Positions 15,489 through 25,117 are shown, counted from the stretch's first letter. The stretch: DNA of 64,000 nt from an uncultured Altererythrobacter sp. (GCA_913055875.1 CAJXJY010000001.1:310001-374000); one strand, 5' to 3'. The notes: a model not told the origin generated them from the sequence alone. Numbers and translations: made by a program.

Positions 15489-17003
15489 ATGGCCGACGAA
15501 GACCTCCTGATCAGACCCGACGCTACCGATGCCCCGCAGGGCCGCACGCTGCCCAACAATCTCGAGGCGGAGGCGGCGTTTCTCGGCGCGGTGCTGATCG
15601 ACAATTCGGTGATCGAGGAGCTGCCGGTGACGATTCGGCCCGAGCATTTCTTCGAGCCGCTACACCAGCGCATCTACGACCGCATCCTCACGCTGGTCGA
15701 CCGCAACGCGGTGGTCACCCCGGTGACGCTCAAGCCCTATTTCGAGACCGACGAGGCGATGAAGGAGCTGGGCGGGATTACCTATCTCGCCCAGCTCACC
15801 GCCGACGGGCAGGGGCTGCTCGCGCCGCGCGAACTGGCGCAGCAGATCTACGATCTCGCCTTGCTTCGGCAGCTGGTCAGCGTCGGGCGCGGGCTGGTCG
15901 AGGGGGCGCTCGACACTTCCGAAGAGGTCGATCCGATGGACCGGATCGAGCAGGCCGAGGCCGATCTCTACAGCGTCGCGGAGGGCGCGGTGTCGGGCAG
16001 CGAGGCGCTGAGTTTCAAGTCCGCCTCGCTCGGCGCGCTCAAGCTGGTCGAGGCGGCGCTCAATTCGGGCGGGAAATTCTCGGGCAAGACCACCGGGCTC
16101 GCGACGATCAACGAGAAGACTTCGGGGCTGCACAATTCGGATTTGGTCATCCTCGCCGGGCGCCCGGCGATGGGCAAGACCTCGCTCGCGACCAACATCG
16201 CCTTCAACTGCGCGCGGCGGCTGATGGCCGACCTGCGCGACGGGATCGATCGCGAGACCTCGCAGGGCGCGGCGGTCGCGTTCTTCAGCCTCGAGATGAG
16301 CGCCGACCAGCTCGCCACGCGCATCCTCGCCGAGCAGACCGAGATTTCGAGCGAACTGCTGCGTTCGGGCCAGCTGAGCAAGGAGGAATTCCAGAAGCTG
16401 TCCTATGCCAGCCAGGAGCTGACCGAGCTGCCGCTGTTCATCGACGACACGCCCGCGCTGACCATCGCCGCGCTCCGCACCCGCGCGCGGCGCTTGAAGC
16501 GCAAGCACGATATCGGGCTGGTGGTGGTCGATTACCTCCAGCTGCTGCAGGGCTCGGGCCGCGCCAACGACAACCGCGTCAACGAGATTTCCGAGATCAG
16601 CCGGGGCTTGAAGACGCTGGCCAAGGAACTGGGCGTGCCGGTGATCGCGCTGTCGCAGCTCAGCCGCCAGGTCGAGAACCGCGAGGACAAGCGCCCGCAG
16701 CTGTCCGACCTGCGCGAATCGGGTTCGATCGAGCAGGACGCGGACATGGTGTGGTTCATCTACCGCGCCGAATATTACCACGACGCGCTGCGGCCCGACG
16801 AACCCGACGGGTCGAGTTCGCCCGAGGTGATCGAGAAATACGATGCGTGGATGCAGAAGCACCTCGAATTGGTGAACAAGGCGACGCTGATCGTCGCCAA
16901 GCAGCGGCACGGTTCGACCGGCAACGTCCCGCTGCACTTCCAGAGCGAATTTACCAAGTTCACCTCGCCCGAACGGCGGGATTATTCGGATTACGGGGCG
17001 TAA
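15489..17003 (+). CDS. dnaB: Replicative DNA helicase
   Basis: A 504-residue DnaB, the hexameric 5'-3' helicase at the replication fork. The N-terminal domain begins LPNNLEAEAAFLGAVLID; the RecA-like motor has Walker A GRPAMGKT (224-231), Walker B LVVVDYLQLLQG and the downstream SQLSRQVENREDKRP and LRESGSIEQDAD motifs. An extra segment of about 15 residues (MADLRDGIDRETSQG) after Walker A is characteristic of sphingomonads. ATG start at 15489. The stop TAA is fused directly to the start of a palindromic element. Confidence 0.97.
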   Translation: MADEDLLIRPDATDAPQGRTLPNNLEAEAAFLGAVLIDNSVIEELPVTIRPEHFFEPLHQRIYDRILTLVDRNAVVTPVTLKPYFETDEAMKELGGITYLAQLTADGQGLLAPRELAQQIYDLALLRQLVSVGRGLVEGALDTSEEVDPMDRIEQAEADLYSVAEGAVSGSEALSFKSASLGALKLVEAALNSGGKFSGKTTGLATINEKTSGLHNSDLVILAGRPAMGKTSLATNIAFNCARRLMADLRDGIDRETSQGAAVAFFSLEMSADQLATRILAEQTEISSELLRSGQLSKEEFQKLSYASQELTELPLFIDDTPALTIAALRTRARRLKRKHDIGLVVVDYLQLLQGSGRANDNRVNEISEISRGLKTLAKELGVPVIALSQLSRQVENREDKRPQLSDLRESGSIEQDADMVWFIYRAEYYHDALRPDEPDGSSSPEVIEKYDAWMQKHLELVNKATLIVAKQRHGSTGNVPLHFQSEFTKFTSPERRDYSDYGA

Positions 17004-17260
17004 TTTTCCGGCGGTGACGAGAGGTGTCACGGTATGGCAGTCGTCAGACCGCCGGGTCCGGCACCAGCCCACTCCCCCACCCGGCCACCCTTAGGTGACT
17101 AAAGTCGGGGTGGCCGGGTGGGGGAGTGGGCTGGTGCCGCAAGGATCGGACGGAGGTCCGGTCCGCACGCAACAAAGACTCCGGGCGGGGGCGTGGGACG
17201 GAACAGCCCCGGCGGTCCGATGACTGCAACGCAGCGACAGGTCTCGTCACCGCCGGAAGA
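17003..17260. repeat. Palindromic element copy 4 plus half copy
   Basis: A complete forward copy (17003-17181) begins TTTTCCGGCGGTGACG at the last base of dnaB; stem 17058-17090 with 17108-17140 (one mismatch at the tip), loop TTAGGTGACTAAAGTCG, then the small hairpin TCGGACGGAGGTCCGG. It is followed at once by half of a reverse copy (17182-17260): CGGGCGGGGGCGTGGGACGG, the flank, and CACCGCCGGAAGA. The two outer flanks are long inverted repeats of one another. Between convergent genes. Confidence 0.88.
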
Positions 17261-17262
17261 CT

Positions 17263-18453
17263 TTAAAGCCCCAGATTCAGCCTGCGCGACACCGTGTAAT
17301 CGACCACCGACACCAGGAACCACGACAGGTTCCAGCGCACCCGGTTGAGCAGGCCCGAACGCCGCTGGTGCAGGTCGGACGTGATCCGCCGCGAGGCTTC
17401 GGCATGGTGCGTGACGTAGTCGCGCATGCGGTCGGCGAGCGCCTTGTCCTCGATCCGCAGCATCAGTTCGAGATTGATGTAGAGGCTGCGCATGTCGAAA
17501 TTGGCGCTGCCGAGATAGACCGCGTCGTCGAGCACGATCAGCTTGGTGTGCAGCTTGCACGGAGTGAACTCCCAGATCGCCGCCCCCTTGTGGAGCAGGT
17601 AGTGATAGAGCGAGCGGGTGGCGCCGATGGTCGCGCCGTTGTCGCTCTTGCCCGCCATCAGCAGCCGCGCCTCGCCGCGCGAGGCGATCGCGCCGATGCG
17701 CCTGAGCAGCTTTTTCGAGGGCGAGAAATAGGCCATGAACATGTCGAGCTGCCGGCCGCGCGCCAAGTCGTCGCTGACGCATTTCGCCCAGGTCGACAGG
17801 CCGCGGGTCGGGCCGCCGATCAGCCATCGCGCCTCTCCGTCAGACCAGTCCCAGCTCTTCACCGCCTTGCGGATGTCGCGGAAATGCGCGCTATCGTCCT
17901 CGGTCCAGGCGCGGATCTTGGCGAACCAGGCAACCAGCCCCTCGACCGCCGAGCCTTCGACCCGGATCGCGAGATCGTTCCAGCCGTTCGCTTCGGGGGG
18001 CGCGAAGTAGTCGTCCTCGATATTGAAGCCGCCGAACAGCGCGCGTTCGTCGTCGGCGATCGCCATCTTCTGATGGTTGCGGATGAGGTAGCGGAAGCTC
18101 CAGCGCGGACTGAAGCAATGGACGGTGCCGCCCGCGTCGCGCAGGGGCTGGAGAAATTCGTCGGTGGCATCCGAGCCGAAGCGATCGATGATCAGCGTCA
18201 CTGCAACCCCGCGACCGGCGGCATCCGTCAGTGCGTCGCGCAGTTCCGTGCTGACTGCATCCTCGGCGAAGATGTAGAAACACAGCTTGAGCGAGCGTTC
18301 GGCCGATGCGACCAGATCGAACAGCGCCTGCCGCCGGTCGGCGCCCGAGGGGTAGAAGGTCAGCCGCTGCCCCGCGGCGTCGATATCGAACATGTCCGGA
18401 TCGGTGTAGGCGGGGCAATCCGCCAACTGGTCCGCTTGCGCCGCATCGGTCAT
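17263..18453 (-). CDS. Phospholipase D / cardiolipin synthase family protein
   Basis: A 396-residue protein with two HKD motifs: [18 protein letters not shown] (about residues 125-142) and [19 protein letters not shown] in the C-terminal half. Each supplies His-Lys-Asp for phosphatidyl transfer. Length and layout fit the cardiolipin-synthase-like branch, but N-terminal membrane helices of classical Cls are missing; a hydrophobic stretch near the end ([11 protein letters not shown]) may attach it to the membrane. The ATG at 18453 gives MTDAAQAD; a longer frame runs into the opposite rpoZ gene and is not used. Confidence 0.85.
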   Translation of the reverse strand: MTDAAQADQLADCPAYTDPDMFDIDAAGQRLTFYPSGADRRQALFDLVASAERSLKLCFYIFAEDAVSTELRDALTDAAGRGVAVTLIIDRFGSDATDEFLQPLRDAGGTVHCFSPRWSFRYLIRNHQKMAIADDERALFGGFNIEDDYFAPPEANGWNDLAIRVEGSAVEGLVAWFAKIRAWTEDDSAHFRDIRKAVKSWDWSDGEARWLIGGPTRGLSTWAKCVSDDLARGRQLDMFMAYFSPSKKLLRRIGAIASRGEARLLMAGKSDNGATIGATRSLYHYLLHKGAAIWEFTPCKLHTKLIVLDDAVYLGSANFDMRSLYINLELMLRIEDKALADRMRDYVTHHAEASRRITSDLHQRRSGLLNRVRWNLSWFLVSVVDYTVSRRLNLGL

Positions 18454-18493
18454 GGCAAGGGCTCTAAAGCGCGCGTTGCGCCCGTGCAATTCC

Positions 18494-18522
18494 TTGACTA
18501 GCGGCCCCTGCAAGCCTATCTG
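18494..18522 (+). promoter_or_regulatory. Likely rpoZ promoter
   Basis: TTGACT (18494-18499) and TATCTG (18517-18522) separated by 17 bases, about 40 bases before the rpoZ ATG. A good match to the sigma-70 consensus. Confidence 0.55.
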
Positions 18523-18562
18523 CGCCGCTTTCCCGTTAGCACCAGAATCACCGGAGTGCCCC

Positions 18563-18913
18563 ATGGCGCGCGTTACCGTCGAAGATTGCGTAGACAAGGT
18601 TTCCAACCGTTTCGATCTCGTCCTGCTGGCAGCGCAGCGTGCGCGCGAGATTTCGGGCGGTGCGGAGCTGACCGTCGATCGCGACCGCGACAAGAACCCG
18701 GTCGTCGCGCTGCGCGAGATCGCCGAGACGACGATCAAGCCGAAGGAACTGCACGAGGCCGCGGTGACCAACCTGCAGAAAATCCTGCCCGACGACGACG
18801 ACGAGATCGACGAGGTCGGCTCGCTCAGCCAGTCGGCCGAGGCGCTGCGGATCACCGCATCGGCGCCGACCCGCTCGACTTCGATCGGGGCGGAATTCGA
18901 CCCGAACGGCTGA
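18563..18913 (+). CDS. rpoZ: RNA polymerase omega subunit
   Basis: A 116-residue omega subunit, which helps assemble beta-prime in RNA polymerase. [20 protein letters not shown] and [13 protein letters not shown] are the conserved N-terminal half; [11 protein letters not shown] follows, then an acidic C-terminal tail. The ATG at 18563 is the family start. A promoter is visible upstream and a terminator downstream, so it is a single-gene transcript. In many relatives spoT lies next to rpoZ; it does not here. Confidence 0.96.
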   Translation: MARVTVEDCVDKVSNRFDLVLLAAQRAREISGGAELTVDRDRDKNPVVALREIAETTIKPKELHEAAVTNLQKILPDDDDEIDEVGSLSQSAEALRITASAPTRSTSIGAEFDPNG

Positions 18914-18941
18914 CCGCCGCGCAATTCGCTTTGCGACGAAA

Positions 18942-18966
18942 GGCCGCCTGCAAGGGCGGCCTTTTT
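18942..18966 (+). terminator. Rho-independent terminator after rpoZ
   Basis: GGCCGCC pairs with GGCGGCC across a six-base loop, followed by TTTTT. Confidence 0.88.
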
Positions 18967-19034
18967 CGTATTCGCACGCCGTTGACGGACCGGGCTGCGC
19001 GGTTCGGCGAAGCGCGCTTGGCACGGCACCTGCG

Positions 19035-20039
19035 ATGGTCCCTACCGGCACGATGGTTGGGGAAGAGGCAGCCACTCCGCGTGCTTCGTCGCTCGAATTC
19101 CTGCACCGGATCGATCCGCTCGCGGGTGCCGCGGCGTTCGTTGCGACCTCGCATTCCCGGCTTGCCGCCGCCACTTTCCTCGACGGCCGCGAACGCTTCT
19201 GGGATGCCGTCCGGACCGGCCGGATCGAAGCGGCGCGCGATCCGGTCGGGGCGCCGGCGTTCCTGTTCCATCAGGGGTTCTGCGGCTCGACGCTGCTGTC
19301 GCGGCTGCTCGAGGCGAGCGGCGCGCTGGTGCTGCGCGAGCCGCAATGCCTGGTCGATATCGCCGCCGCGCGGCCGCGAATCCTGGCGGGGCAGTCGGCT
19401 ACGGGTCTGGGGCCGCTGCTCGACTTCGCGCTTGGCCACCTTGGCGAAACCGCCGATAGCGTGGTGATAAAGCCGAGCAATTGGATCAATCCGCTGGTCG
19501 GCGACCTGTGCGTGCCGGGCCGGGTCGAGCGCGCGCTGTTCCTGACCATGGACCGCCGTGCCTTCCTGGTGGCGGCGTTCCGCGGCGGGCGCGAACGGAT
19601 CGAGTTCTGCATTCGCCTTGCAGTCGAGATTGCGGCCGCCTTGCCGGGCGGAAATGCAACGCTGCAGCAGGCGATCGACGCCGAGCGGGACCCGCTCGAC
19701 CGCGCGGCGCATATCACGGCGCTGCTGTGGGCGATGCAGGATGCGCTGTTCGTACGCGCCATCGCTGCCAATGGCTGGGGCGACGAAGCGCGCGTCGAGT
19801 TCGCCGACCTGATGGCCGATCCTGATGCAGCAACGCGGCGGGCCGCCGACCATCTTGGGCTGGGGCAACCTGATGCGTTCTCCAACCGGGCGATGGAGCG
19901 GCACAGCAAGGCGCCCGAGCGAGCCTTCCATCCCGCGGACCGCGTCCGTGAAGATGCGCTGGTCGAGCAGCACCACGGTGTGCGCTTCGATGCGGCGCTA
20001 GGCTGGCTCGAAGGAGTAGAGTCAGCCCTCGGCAGCTAG
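19035..20039 (+). CDS. Sulfotransferase-like P-loop protein
   Basis: A 334-residue protein with a P-loop-like motif FLFHQGFCGSTLLSRLLEAS (about residues 76-95) followed by LVLREPQCL, which resembles the 5'-phosphosulfate-binding loop of sulfotransferases; VVIKPSNW and FLTMDRRAFLVA fit the later part of that fold. The 3'-phosphate-binding Arg-Ser region is not clear, so it may transfer another group. Starts are possible at 19035 or, six codons on, 19053. It shares the CTAG at 20036-20039 with the convergent oxygenase gene, so both stops overlap. Confidence 0.55.
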   Translation: MVPTGTMVGEEAATPRASSLEFLHRIDPLAGAAAFVATSHSRLAAATFLDGRERFWDAVRTGRIEAARDPVGAPAFLFHQGFCGSTLLSRLLEASGALVLREPQCLVDIAAARPRILAGQSATGLGPLLDFALGHLGETADSVVIKPSNWINPLVGDLCVPGRVERALFLTMDRRAFLVAAFRGGRERIEFCIRLAVEIAAALPGGNATLQQAIDAERDPLDRAAHITALLWAMQDALFVRAIAANGWGDEARVEFADLMADPDAATRRAADHLGLGQPDAFSNRAMERHSKAPERAFHPADRVREDALVEQHHGVRFDAALGWLEGVESALGS

Positions 20040-20836
20040 TCCTTGCGGAACGGCAACAGCAGACTCCAGCCGAGACCGGTAGGGCGCGCATCCTGATACG
20101 TTTCGAGGCCGATCGTCAGCCCGTCCTGTCCCTTTTCCGCCGCCCCGGTGTAGGTGGCGAACAGCCGGTCCCACCCCGACAGCACGGTGCCGTAATTGCT
20201 GTCGGTTTCGCGCCGGATCGCCGAATGGTGGATGCGGTGCATGTCGGGCGTGACGATCAGCGCGCGCGCCAACCGGTCGAGCGCCGGCGGCAGCGAGACA
20301 TTGGCGTGGGTGAAGATCGTCGCCGCGTTGAACAGCACTTCGAACGCGAACACCGCCAGTGCGCCCGCGCCGAGCAAGGCGACGCAGGCCATCTTCCACA
20401 GCATCGACAGCGCGATCTCGAACGGATGGAACCGCGCCGCGGTGGTGACGTCGAAGTCGGGATCCGAATGGTGGACCTTGTGCAGCCGCCACAGGACAGG
20501 CACGCGATGCGTCGCCCAGTGCTGGAGGTACAGCACGAGGTCGAGCAACACGATCGCCGCGACGAATTCGACCCAGCCGGGCAGCGCGACGAGGTTGAAC
20601 AGCCCCCAGCCGCGTTCTGCCGCCAGCTGCGCAGTGCCGATCATCAATAGCGGAATGGCGATGCGCACCAGCGCGGTGTCGAGCGCGAACAGCGACAGAT
20701 TGGTGATCCAGCGCCGCGCCTTCGGCTGGCTGGCGGCACGGCGGGGCGCGAGCAGTTCGATCCCGGCGAGCGCGAGAAACACCGCCGCCATCACACCGAG
20801 GCCGATCCATTCGCCGCTTGCGCCGAGCCAGTCCAT
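20036..20836 (-). CDS. Sterol desaturase / fatty-acid hydroxylase family protein
   Basis: A 266-residue integral membrane oxygenase. Histidine clusters bind the diiron centre: HWATH, HKVHHSD and HRIHHSAIR, in the order and spacing of the fatty-acid hydroxylase superfamily; hydrophobic helices lie around residues 10-27, 45-62, 80-95 and 145-170. It probably hydroxylates or desaturates a lipid or carotenoid. The ATG at 20836 (MDWLGAS) is used; a TTG five codons earlier is possible. Its stop overlaps the stop of the convergent gene. Confidence 0.85.
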   Translation of the reverse strand: MDWLGASGEWIGLGVMAAVFLALAGIELLAPRRAASQPKARRWITNLSLFALDTALVRIAIPLLMIGTAQLAAERGWGLFNLVALPGWVEFVAAIVLLDLVLYLQHWATHRVPVLWRLHKVHHSDPDFDVTTAARFHPFEIALSMLWKMACVALLGAGALAVFAFEVLFNAATIFTHANVSLPPALDRLARALIVTPDMHRIHHSAIRRETDSNYGTVLSGWDRLFATYTGAAEKGQDGLTIGLETYQDARPTGLGWSLLLPFRKD

Positions 20837-20928
20837 GACCGCTTCTCGCAAGTGCCGCAGCGCGCCGCAAGCGAAGCTTTGCCATGCGTCGGCATCGTCC
20901 TATACCGGACCTCCATGAAGGGGGATTC

Positions 20929-22101
20929 ATGAGCGACATCGGCGAAGCGGTCGGGACGGCGGTCGAAGGCGGACTGTTCGCCAAGGCGATCGGCGGCAAG
21001 GGGGGGCAGGTGTCCGACAAGGACGGCCAGCCGCTCGAGCAAGGCCATTTCGCCGAGCGGACCTGCCTCAATTGCGGTACCGAGCTGATCGGATCGCATT
21101 GCCATGCCTGCGGCCAGAAGGCGCATCTGCACCGCACGCTCCGCGCCTTCCTGCACGACCTGCTCCACGGTGCGCTGCATTTCGAGGGCAAGACCTGGAA
21201 GACATTGCCCAAGCTGGCGCTGAAGCCGGGCGAGCTGACGCGGCGCTATATCGAGGGCGAGCGGGCGCGCTTCGTGTCGCCGATGGCGCTGTTCCTGTTC
21301 TCGATCTTCCTGATGTTCGCGGTGTTCCAGTTCGCCGGGATCACGACCCCGACCGATCTCCAAGGCGACAATCGCACCAATCTGCGCGATGCCGTGGCCG
21401 CAGAGGTCGAGAACAAGGAGGAGCAGATTGCCAGGATCGATCGGGAACTGGCTGACGAGGATGCAGACCTCGATGCGAGCGAACGGCGCGAGTTGGAGGC
21501 GGAGCGCGAATCGCTCGAAAACGAGCTCGCGATACTCACCAGCGCCGATACGCTGCCGTTTCTCGACCGCGGCGATACCGAAGAGCCGGCGGCGGGGGAG
21601 GACGATGACGATGCGACCGTCATTCCCGTGCGTAGCGGCGACGGTCCGGAGATGAAGATGAAGCTCACCGGCACCGACTGGATCGACGGCGGGCTGGAAA
21701 AGTGGCGCAAGCAACCGGCCTTGATGCTCTACAAGCTGCAAACGAATTTCTACAAGTTCAGTTGGTTGCTGATCCCGATCTCGATCCCCTTCGTATGGCT
21801 TCTGTTCGTGTGGAAACGGCGCTTCAAGGCTTACGATCACGCGATTTTCGTGACCTATTCGCTATCGTTCATGACACTGCTGATCCTCACCCTGGTGATG
21901 CTGGCGCAGCTTGCCGTCCCGATGGGCCTGCTCGTCTGGGCGGGACTGCTGATCCCGCCGATCCACATCTACAAGCATTTGCGCGGAACCTACGCGCTGT
22001 CGCGCTTCTCGGCGTTCTGGCGGCTCTGCGTGCTGACCGTCTTCATCACCATCATCCTGACGCTGTTCCTGCAGGCGCTGGTCCTGCTCGGCCTGTTCTG
22101 A
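20929..22101 (+). CDS. DUF3667 membrane protein with zinc ribbon
   Basis: A 390-residue protein. Residues ~43-65 hold a zinc ribbon (CLNCGTELIGSHCHACGQK), followed by HRTLRAFLHDLLHG and the DUF3667 core (PGELTRRYIEGERARFVSPM). One membrane helix (about 122-140) is followed by a long charged coiled coil (about 155-205) and an acidic stretch, then three or four further helices to the C-terminus. Function unknown; such proteins are often linked to envelope homeostasis. GAAGGGGG is a strong ribosome site before the ATG at 20929. Confidence 0.85.
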   Translation: MSDIGEAVGTAVEGGLFAKAIGGKGGQVSDKDGQPLEQGHFAERTCLNCGTELIGSHCHACGQKAHLHRTLRAFLHDLLHGALHFEGKTWKTLPKLALKPGELTRRYIEGERARFVSPMALFLFSIFLMFAVFQFAGITTPTDLQGDNRTNLRDAVAAEVENKEEQIARIDRELADEDADLDASERRELEAERESLENELAILTSADTLPFLDRGDTEEPAAGEDDDDATVIPVRSGDGPEMKMKLTGTDWIDGGLEKWRKQPALMLYKLQTNFYKFSWLLIPISIPFVWLLFVWKRRFKAYDHAIFVTYSLSFMTLLILTLVMLAQLAVPMGLLVWAGLLIPPIHIYKHLRGTYALSRFSAFWRLCVLTVFITIILTLFLQALVLLGLF

Positions 22102-22108
22102 CGGCTTT

Positions 22109-22245
22109 GAGTCGTTTTCAGCTGCGCTGACTCGGCACCGGCCCGCTCCCCCACCCGGCCACCCATAGTTTACTATCGTTGGGTGGCCGGGGGGGGGAGC
22201 GGGCCGGTGCCGCATCCGTTTCAGCTTTGCTGAAACAGAATCTAG
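22109..22245. repeat. Palindromic element copy 5 (short-flank type)
   Basis: Same core as the other copies but different flanks: TGAGTCGTTTTCAGC on the left, GTTTCAGCTTTGCTGAAAC and TCTAG on the right. Stem 22132-22164 with 22181-22213 (one mismatch), loop ATAGTTTACTATCGTT. The right end TCTAG provides the stop codon (CTA on this strand) of the TIR-like gene. Between convergent genes. Nearly identical in layout to copy 7. Confidence 0.88.
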
Positions 22246-23249
22246 TTCCCGCAGCGTTCAACGATCCGGATCTCGGGCTCTTCGAACCGGCACACCGCCT
22301 GCCCCTCGACCGAACATACCGTTCCGCCGCCGATGGCGCTGCAATCGAAACGCGGATCGCCCACTTCGGCCGTCAGGTTCCGGCCGCCCAAAGTCTCCAC
22401 CAGGCCGCCGCATACGCGCGACGCCTCCGCTTCGGCGCGCTCCGATGCAGCCTGCTGCGCCGCGCCGGGGCTGCCGCTCGCCGCGGCGTCGCCGATCCCG
22501 GCATAGAGCGGCAGTTTCTGTTCGGTCGGCGAGAACACCTCCTCCTCCCGCGTGCTGCGCGCACCGAGCAGGCTGTTGGCCTCCTGCGCGTAGGCGCCTT
22601 CGGGATAGTCCGACAGAAAAGCGCGCAGATCCTCGCAGCTTCCCGCCTCGCGGGCGTCCCATGCCGCCTGTTCCTCGTCCGAAGCCATGTCGGAAAAGCC
22701 GAACCCCTGATACAGCGAGAGCATGCTTTCGGTGAAGGTGAGGAAGCCGATCACCGGCAGCGCGAGCGCCGAAAACACCACGGCCAATTGGCGCATCAGC
22801 AGCTTGCGGGGCGCGCTCGGCGCCACCGGATCGCGGCCCGCGGCCTTGTAGCGCGCTGCCGAGATCACATCGCGCGTGTAGCTGTCGCCGATCAGGAACC
22901 GCCGCCATCCGCTCGGGCGCGAGCGCCAGCCGCTGAGATCGTACACCGTGCAATCGATATCCGACGGCACCGCGCCGCGCTCCAGTTCGACCGCGATCGC
23001 CTTGTCGGCGGCGCACCCGTCGGCGGCGAGCTTGCGGAAGGCCACGGCCTCGTCCGATCCGGCACGCGCGGCGCTGCCGAACAGGAAAACTATGGCGCGC
23101 GCCTCGGCGGCACGACGCTCGGTTTCGGGCCATTCGGCAGAGCCCGGCACCGCGCGGTCCCAATAGACGTCGAGGCCCGCTTCGATCATCTCGTCGACAA
23201 TCGTTGCGACCGGCGCAGTGTCTGCGGGCATGGCGAGGGCGAGAATCAT
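22242..23249 (-). CDS. Membrane-anchored TIR-like domain protein
   Basis: A 335-residue protein in three parts. Residues 1-108 look like a TIR domain: strand ILALAMPAD, helix IVDEMIEAGLDVYWD, ERRAAEARAIVFLFGSAA, and then SDEAVAFRKL where Glu67 sits near the place of the TIR NADase glutamate; it ends VPSDIDCTVYDLSGW. One membrane helix spans about 151-172, preceded by APRKLLMRQ (positive inside, so TIR in the cytoplasm). The rest, with YPEGAYAQEANSLL and six cysteines, should be periplasmic and disulfide-bonded. The ATG overlaps the TGA of the upstream TPR gene (ATGA). NADase activity is not shown; the domain call was made by eye. Confidence 0.62.
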   Translation of the reverse strand: MILALAMPADTAPVATIVDEMIEAGLDVYWDRAVPGSAEWPETERRAAEARAIVFLFGSAARAGSDEAVAFRKLAADGCAADKAIAVELERGAVPSDIDCTVYDLSGWRSRPSGWRRFLIGDSYTRDVISAARYKAAGRDPVAPSAPRKLLMRQLAVVFSALALPVIGFLTFTESMLSLYQGFGFSDMASDEEQAAWDAREAGSCEDLRAFLSDYPEGAYAQEANSLLGARSTREEEVFSPTEQKLPLYAGIGDAAASGSPGAAQQAASERAEAEASRVCGGLVETLGGRNLTAEVGDPRFDCSAIGGGTVCSVEGQAVCRFEEPEIRIVERCGN

Positions 23250-25117
23250 GGGATCGGTTCCTGTTCGGTTTCGGATTCGGCCGGGCCTTCCGGCGCCGAT
23301 TGCCCGCCCGGCGGAGGCGGCGCCGCTTCGGCCTGCGCTGCCAGTTCGGCGGACGCTCGATCGCGCAGCGCCTGGTCGATTGCACCGGCGAAGCCCAGCT
23401 CTTCCATTCGGTCGAAGTTCTCGGCCGCCTGGCGCCAACCCAAATCGCCGACTCCGGCTTCGGCCATTTTCGACAGAGCGAGACCGCGCGCCGCCCACCA
23501 TTTTTCGAGATCGGTGGCCGGCGAACCGCCATTCTCCACGGTCAGCGCGGCATCGTCGATCGCCGCCTGCGCCATCTCGAGCGCCGAGGTATAGCCGAGC
23601 TCGACCCCCTCGGGCTGTCCGCGCAAGGCTTCGATGTCGCCGAAAGCGATCATCGCCGCAAAGCCGATCTCGTGCGCTTCCTCCACATTTGGGAAGTCCA
23701 TGCCGATCGCGCTCGCCGCCACGGCGGCCCGGCCGAACTGGCCGCGCGCCTCGTCGAGCTGCTCGGCTCGCCGGGCGACATGGCCCGCCAGCAGGTGCGA
23801 ACGCGCCAGCATCAGCCGCGCCGGGCCCGATTGCTCGTCGGCGGCCAGTACCTCCTCCGCGAGCGGTAGCAACCGGGCATAGAAGCCGTCGGCCTGCTCC
23901 CGCTCGCCTGCATGTTCATGCAGCCCGCCGCGTGTCGCGAGCGCGTTCCACAGAGTCGACTTGAGCGCGATCGAATCGGGGAAATCCGCCCCCAGCGCGT
24001 GCAGGTCGAGCAGAGCCTGGTCGAGATAGGCGGCGGCATCCGCGCCCTGCGCGGCCGGATCGAGTGCGCCCGCGATCACGGTGAAGATCGCCGCCCGCGC
24101 CTGGCGATACGATGTATTCTGCGGATCATCGGCCAGCGCGGCTTCGACCAGCCCGCGCGCCTCCTGCAGTTGCGCGATGCCCTCCTCGCGCCGTCCCGCA
24201 CCTGCGAGCCAGTAGCCATGCGTCGCGAGCGCCTCCTGCAACAGCAGCAGCGCGCCGGGTGCTGCATCGGTCTGCCGGTGGAAGCGCCGCGAAGCATCGA
24301 CTGCGGTTGCGAAGCTGCGTTCGGCGAACTCCCTGTCGTCGAGCACCATCGCCGTGCGACCGATGGTCATCGCCGCGAGAGCCAATTGCGCATCGCCCTT
24401 CGCGACTTCGAGCGCCCGCGCCGCCGCCTGATAGGATTCGAGCAGGCGAAGCGAACGGTAGTAGAGATCGGCCAGGCGGAGATGGTCGCCGAATTCCTCG
24501 TCATCGAATTCGATCACCTCCTCGTAGAGCTCGATCACCGTGGCGATCGTCTCCTGACCGTCGCCGATCTTTTCGTAATACAGTCCGGCCTCGGCCCGCG
24601 CTTCGGCGGCGAATTTCTGACGCCGGGTCAGCTTGCGGGCGCCGAGAATTTCCTTTGCCTTTTCCCAGGCGTCGGGCGAACCCTCGTTGAACAGGCGAAG
24701 CACTTCCTGCCCCTCGGGTGTGGAGGAGAGTTGAGTGCCGTTGTTGAGCAGGGTGCGATACTGCACCGAATATTTCGCCTCGAGCGAAGCGAGCCGTTCG
24801 GTAAACTCCAGTTGTTGTGCGGCGTTTTCCTCTTCGAGCTTCGCCAGATCGCCCTCCAGCCTGCGTGCCTGCGCCGATCCGGCGCGGATTTCGGCACGGA
24901 GCTGGCCGATGCGCGAATCGCGGTTGGAAATCTGCCGGCGCAACAGAGTCAGCTTTTCGTCGCTCTGTCGGCGGTAGGCTGCCAGGGTCTGCTCGGCCTT
25001 GTACATATAGGCCGCCACGTCACGCGATTGCCGCTGCGCAGATGCCGGCTGCACGCAAGCGAGCGACAGTGCCATTGCCGCCACGACGAAAATCGCCAAT
25101 CGCCGAAGTCCGAACAT
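23246..25117 (-). CDS. Exported coiled-coil/TPR protein
   Basis: A 623-residue protein, first in a two-gene operon with the TIR-like protein. A signal peptide covers about residues 1-28 (hydrophobic core LAIFVVAAMALSLACV, then PASAQ). A coiled coil follows (about 45-110), then a long run of TPR-like helix pairs to ~560, for example LRLADLYYRSLRLLESYQAA and LMLARSHLLAGHVARRAEQL. The end is Pro/Gly/Glu-rich and disordered. It should act in the periplasm as a scaffold or sensor. The ATG at 25117 has AGGAGG 11 bases upstream; a GTG four codons earlier overlaps that site and is less likely. Confidence 0.75.
   Translation of the reverse strand: MFGLRRLAIFVVAAMALSLACVQPASAQRQSRDVAAYMYKAEQTLAAYRRQSDEKLTLLRRQISNRDSRIGQLRAEIRAGSAQARRLEGDLAKLEEENAAQQLEFTERLASLEAKYSVQYRTLLNNGTQLSSTPEGQEVLRLFNEGSPDAWEKAKEILGARKLTRRQKFAAEARAEAGLYYEKIGDGQETIATVIELYEEVIEFDDEEFGDHLRLADLYYRSLRLLESYQAAARALEVAKGDAQLALAAMTIGRTAMVLDDREFAERSFATAVDASRRFHRQTDAAPGALLLLQEALATHGYWLAGAGRREEGIAQLQEARGLVEAALADDPQNTSYRQARAAIFTVIAGALDPAAQGADAAAYLDQALLDLHALGADFPDSIALKSTLWNALATRGGLHEHAGEREQADGFYARLLPLAEEVLAADEQSGPARLMLARSHLLAGHVARRAEQLDEARGQFGRAAVAASAIGMDFPNVEEAHEIGFAAMIAFGDIEALRGQPEGVELGYTSALEMAQAAIDDAALTVENGGSPATDLEKWWAARGLALSKMAEAGVGDLGWRQAAENFDRMEELGFAGAIDQALRDRASAELAAQAEAAPPPPGGQSAPEGPAESETEQEPIP

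Noticed and set aside
17263-19029. N-terminal extension of the phospholipase D protein to 588 residues
   Set aside because: The extra part is antisense to rpoZ and its promoter; the ATG at 18453 fits the family.
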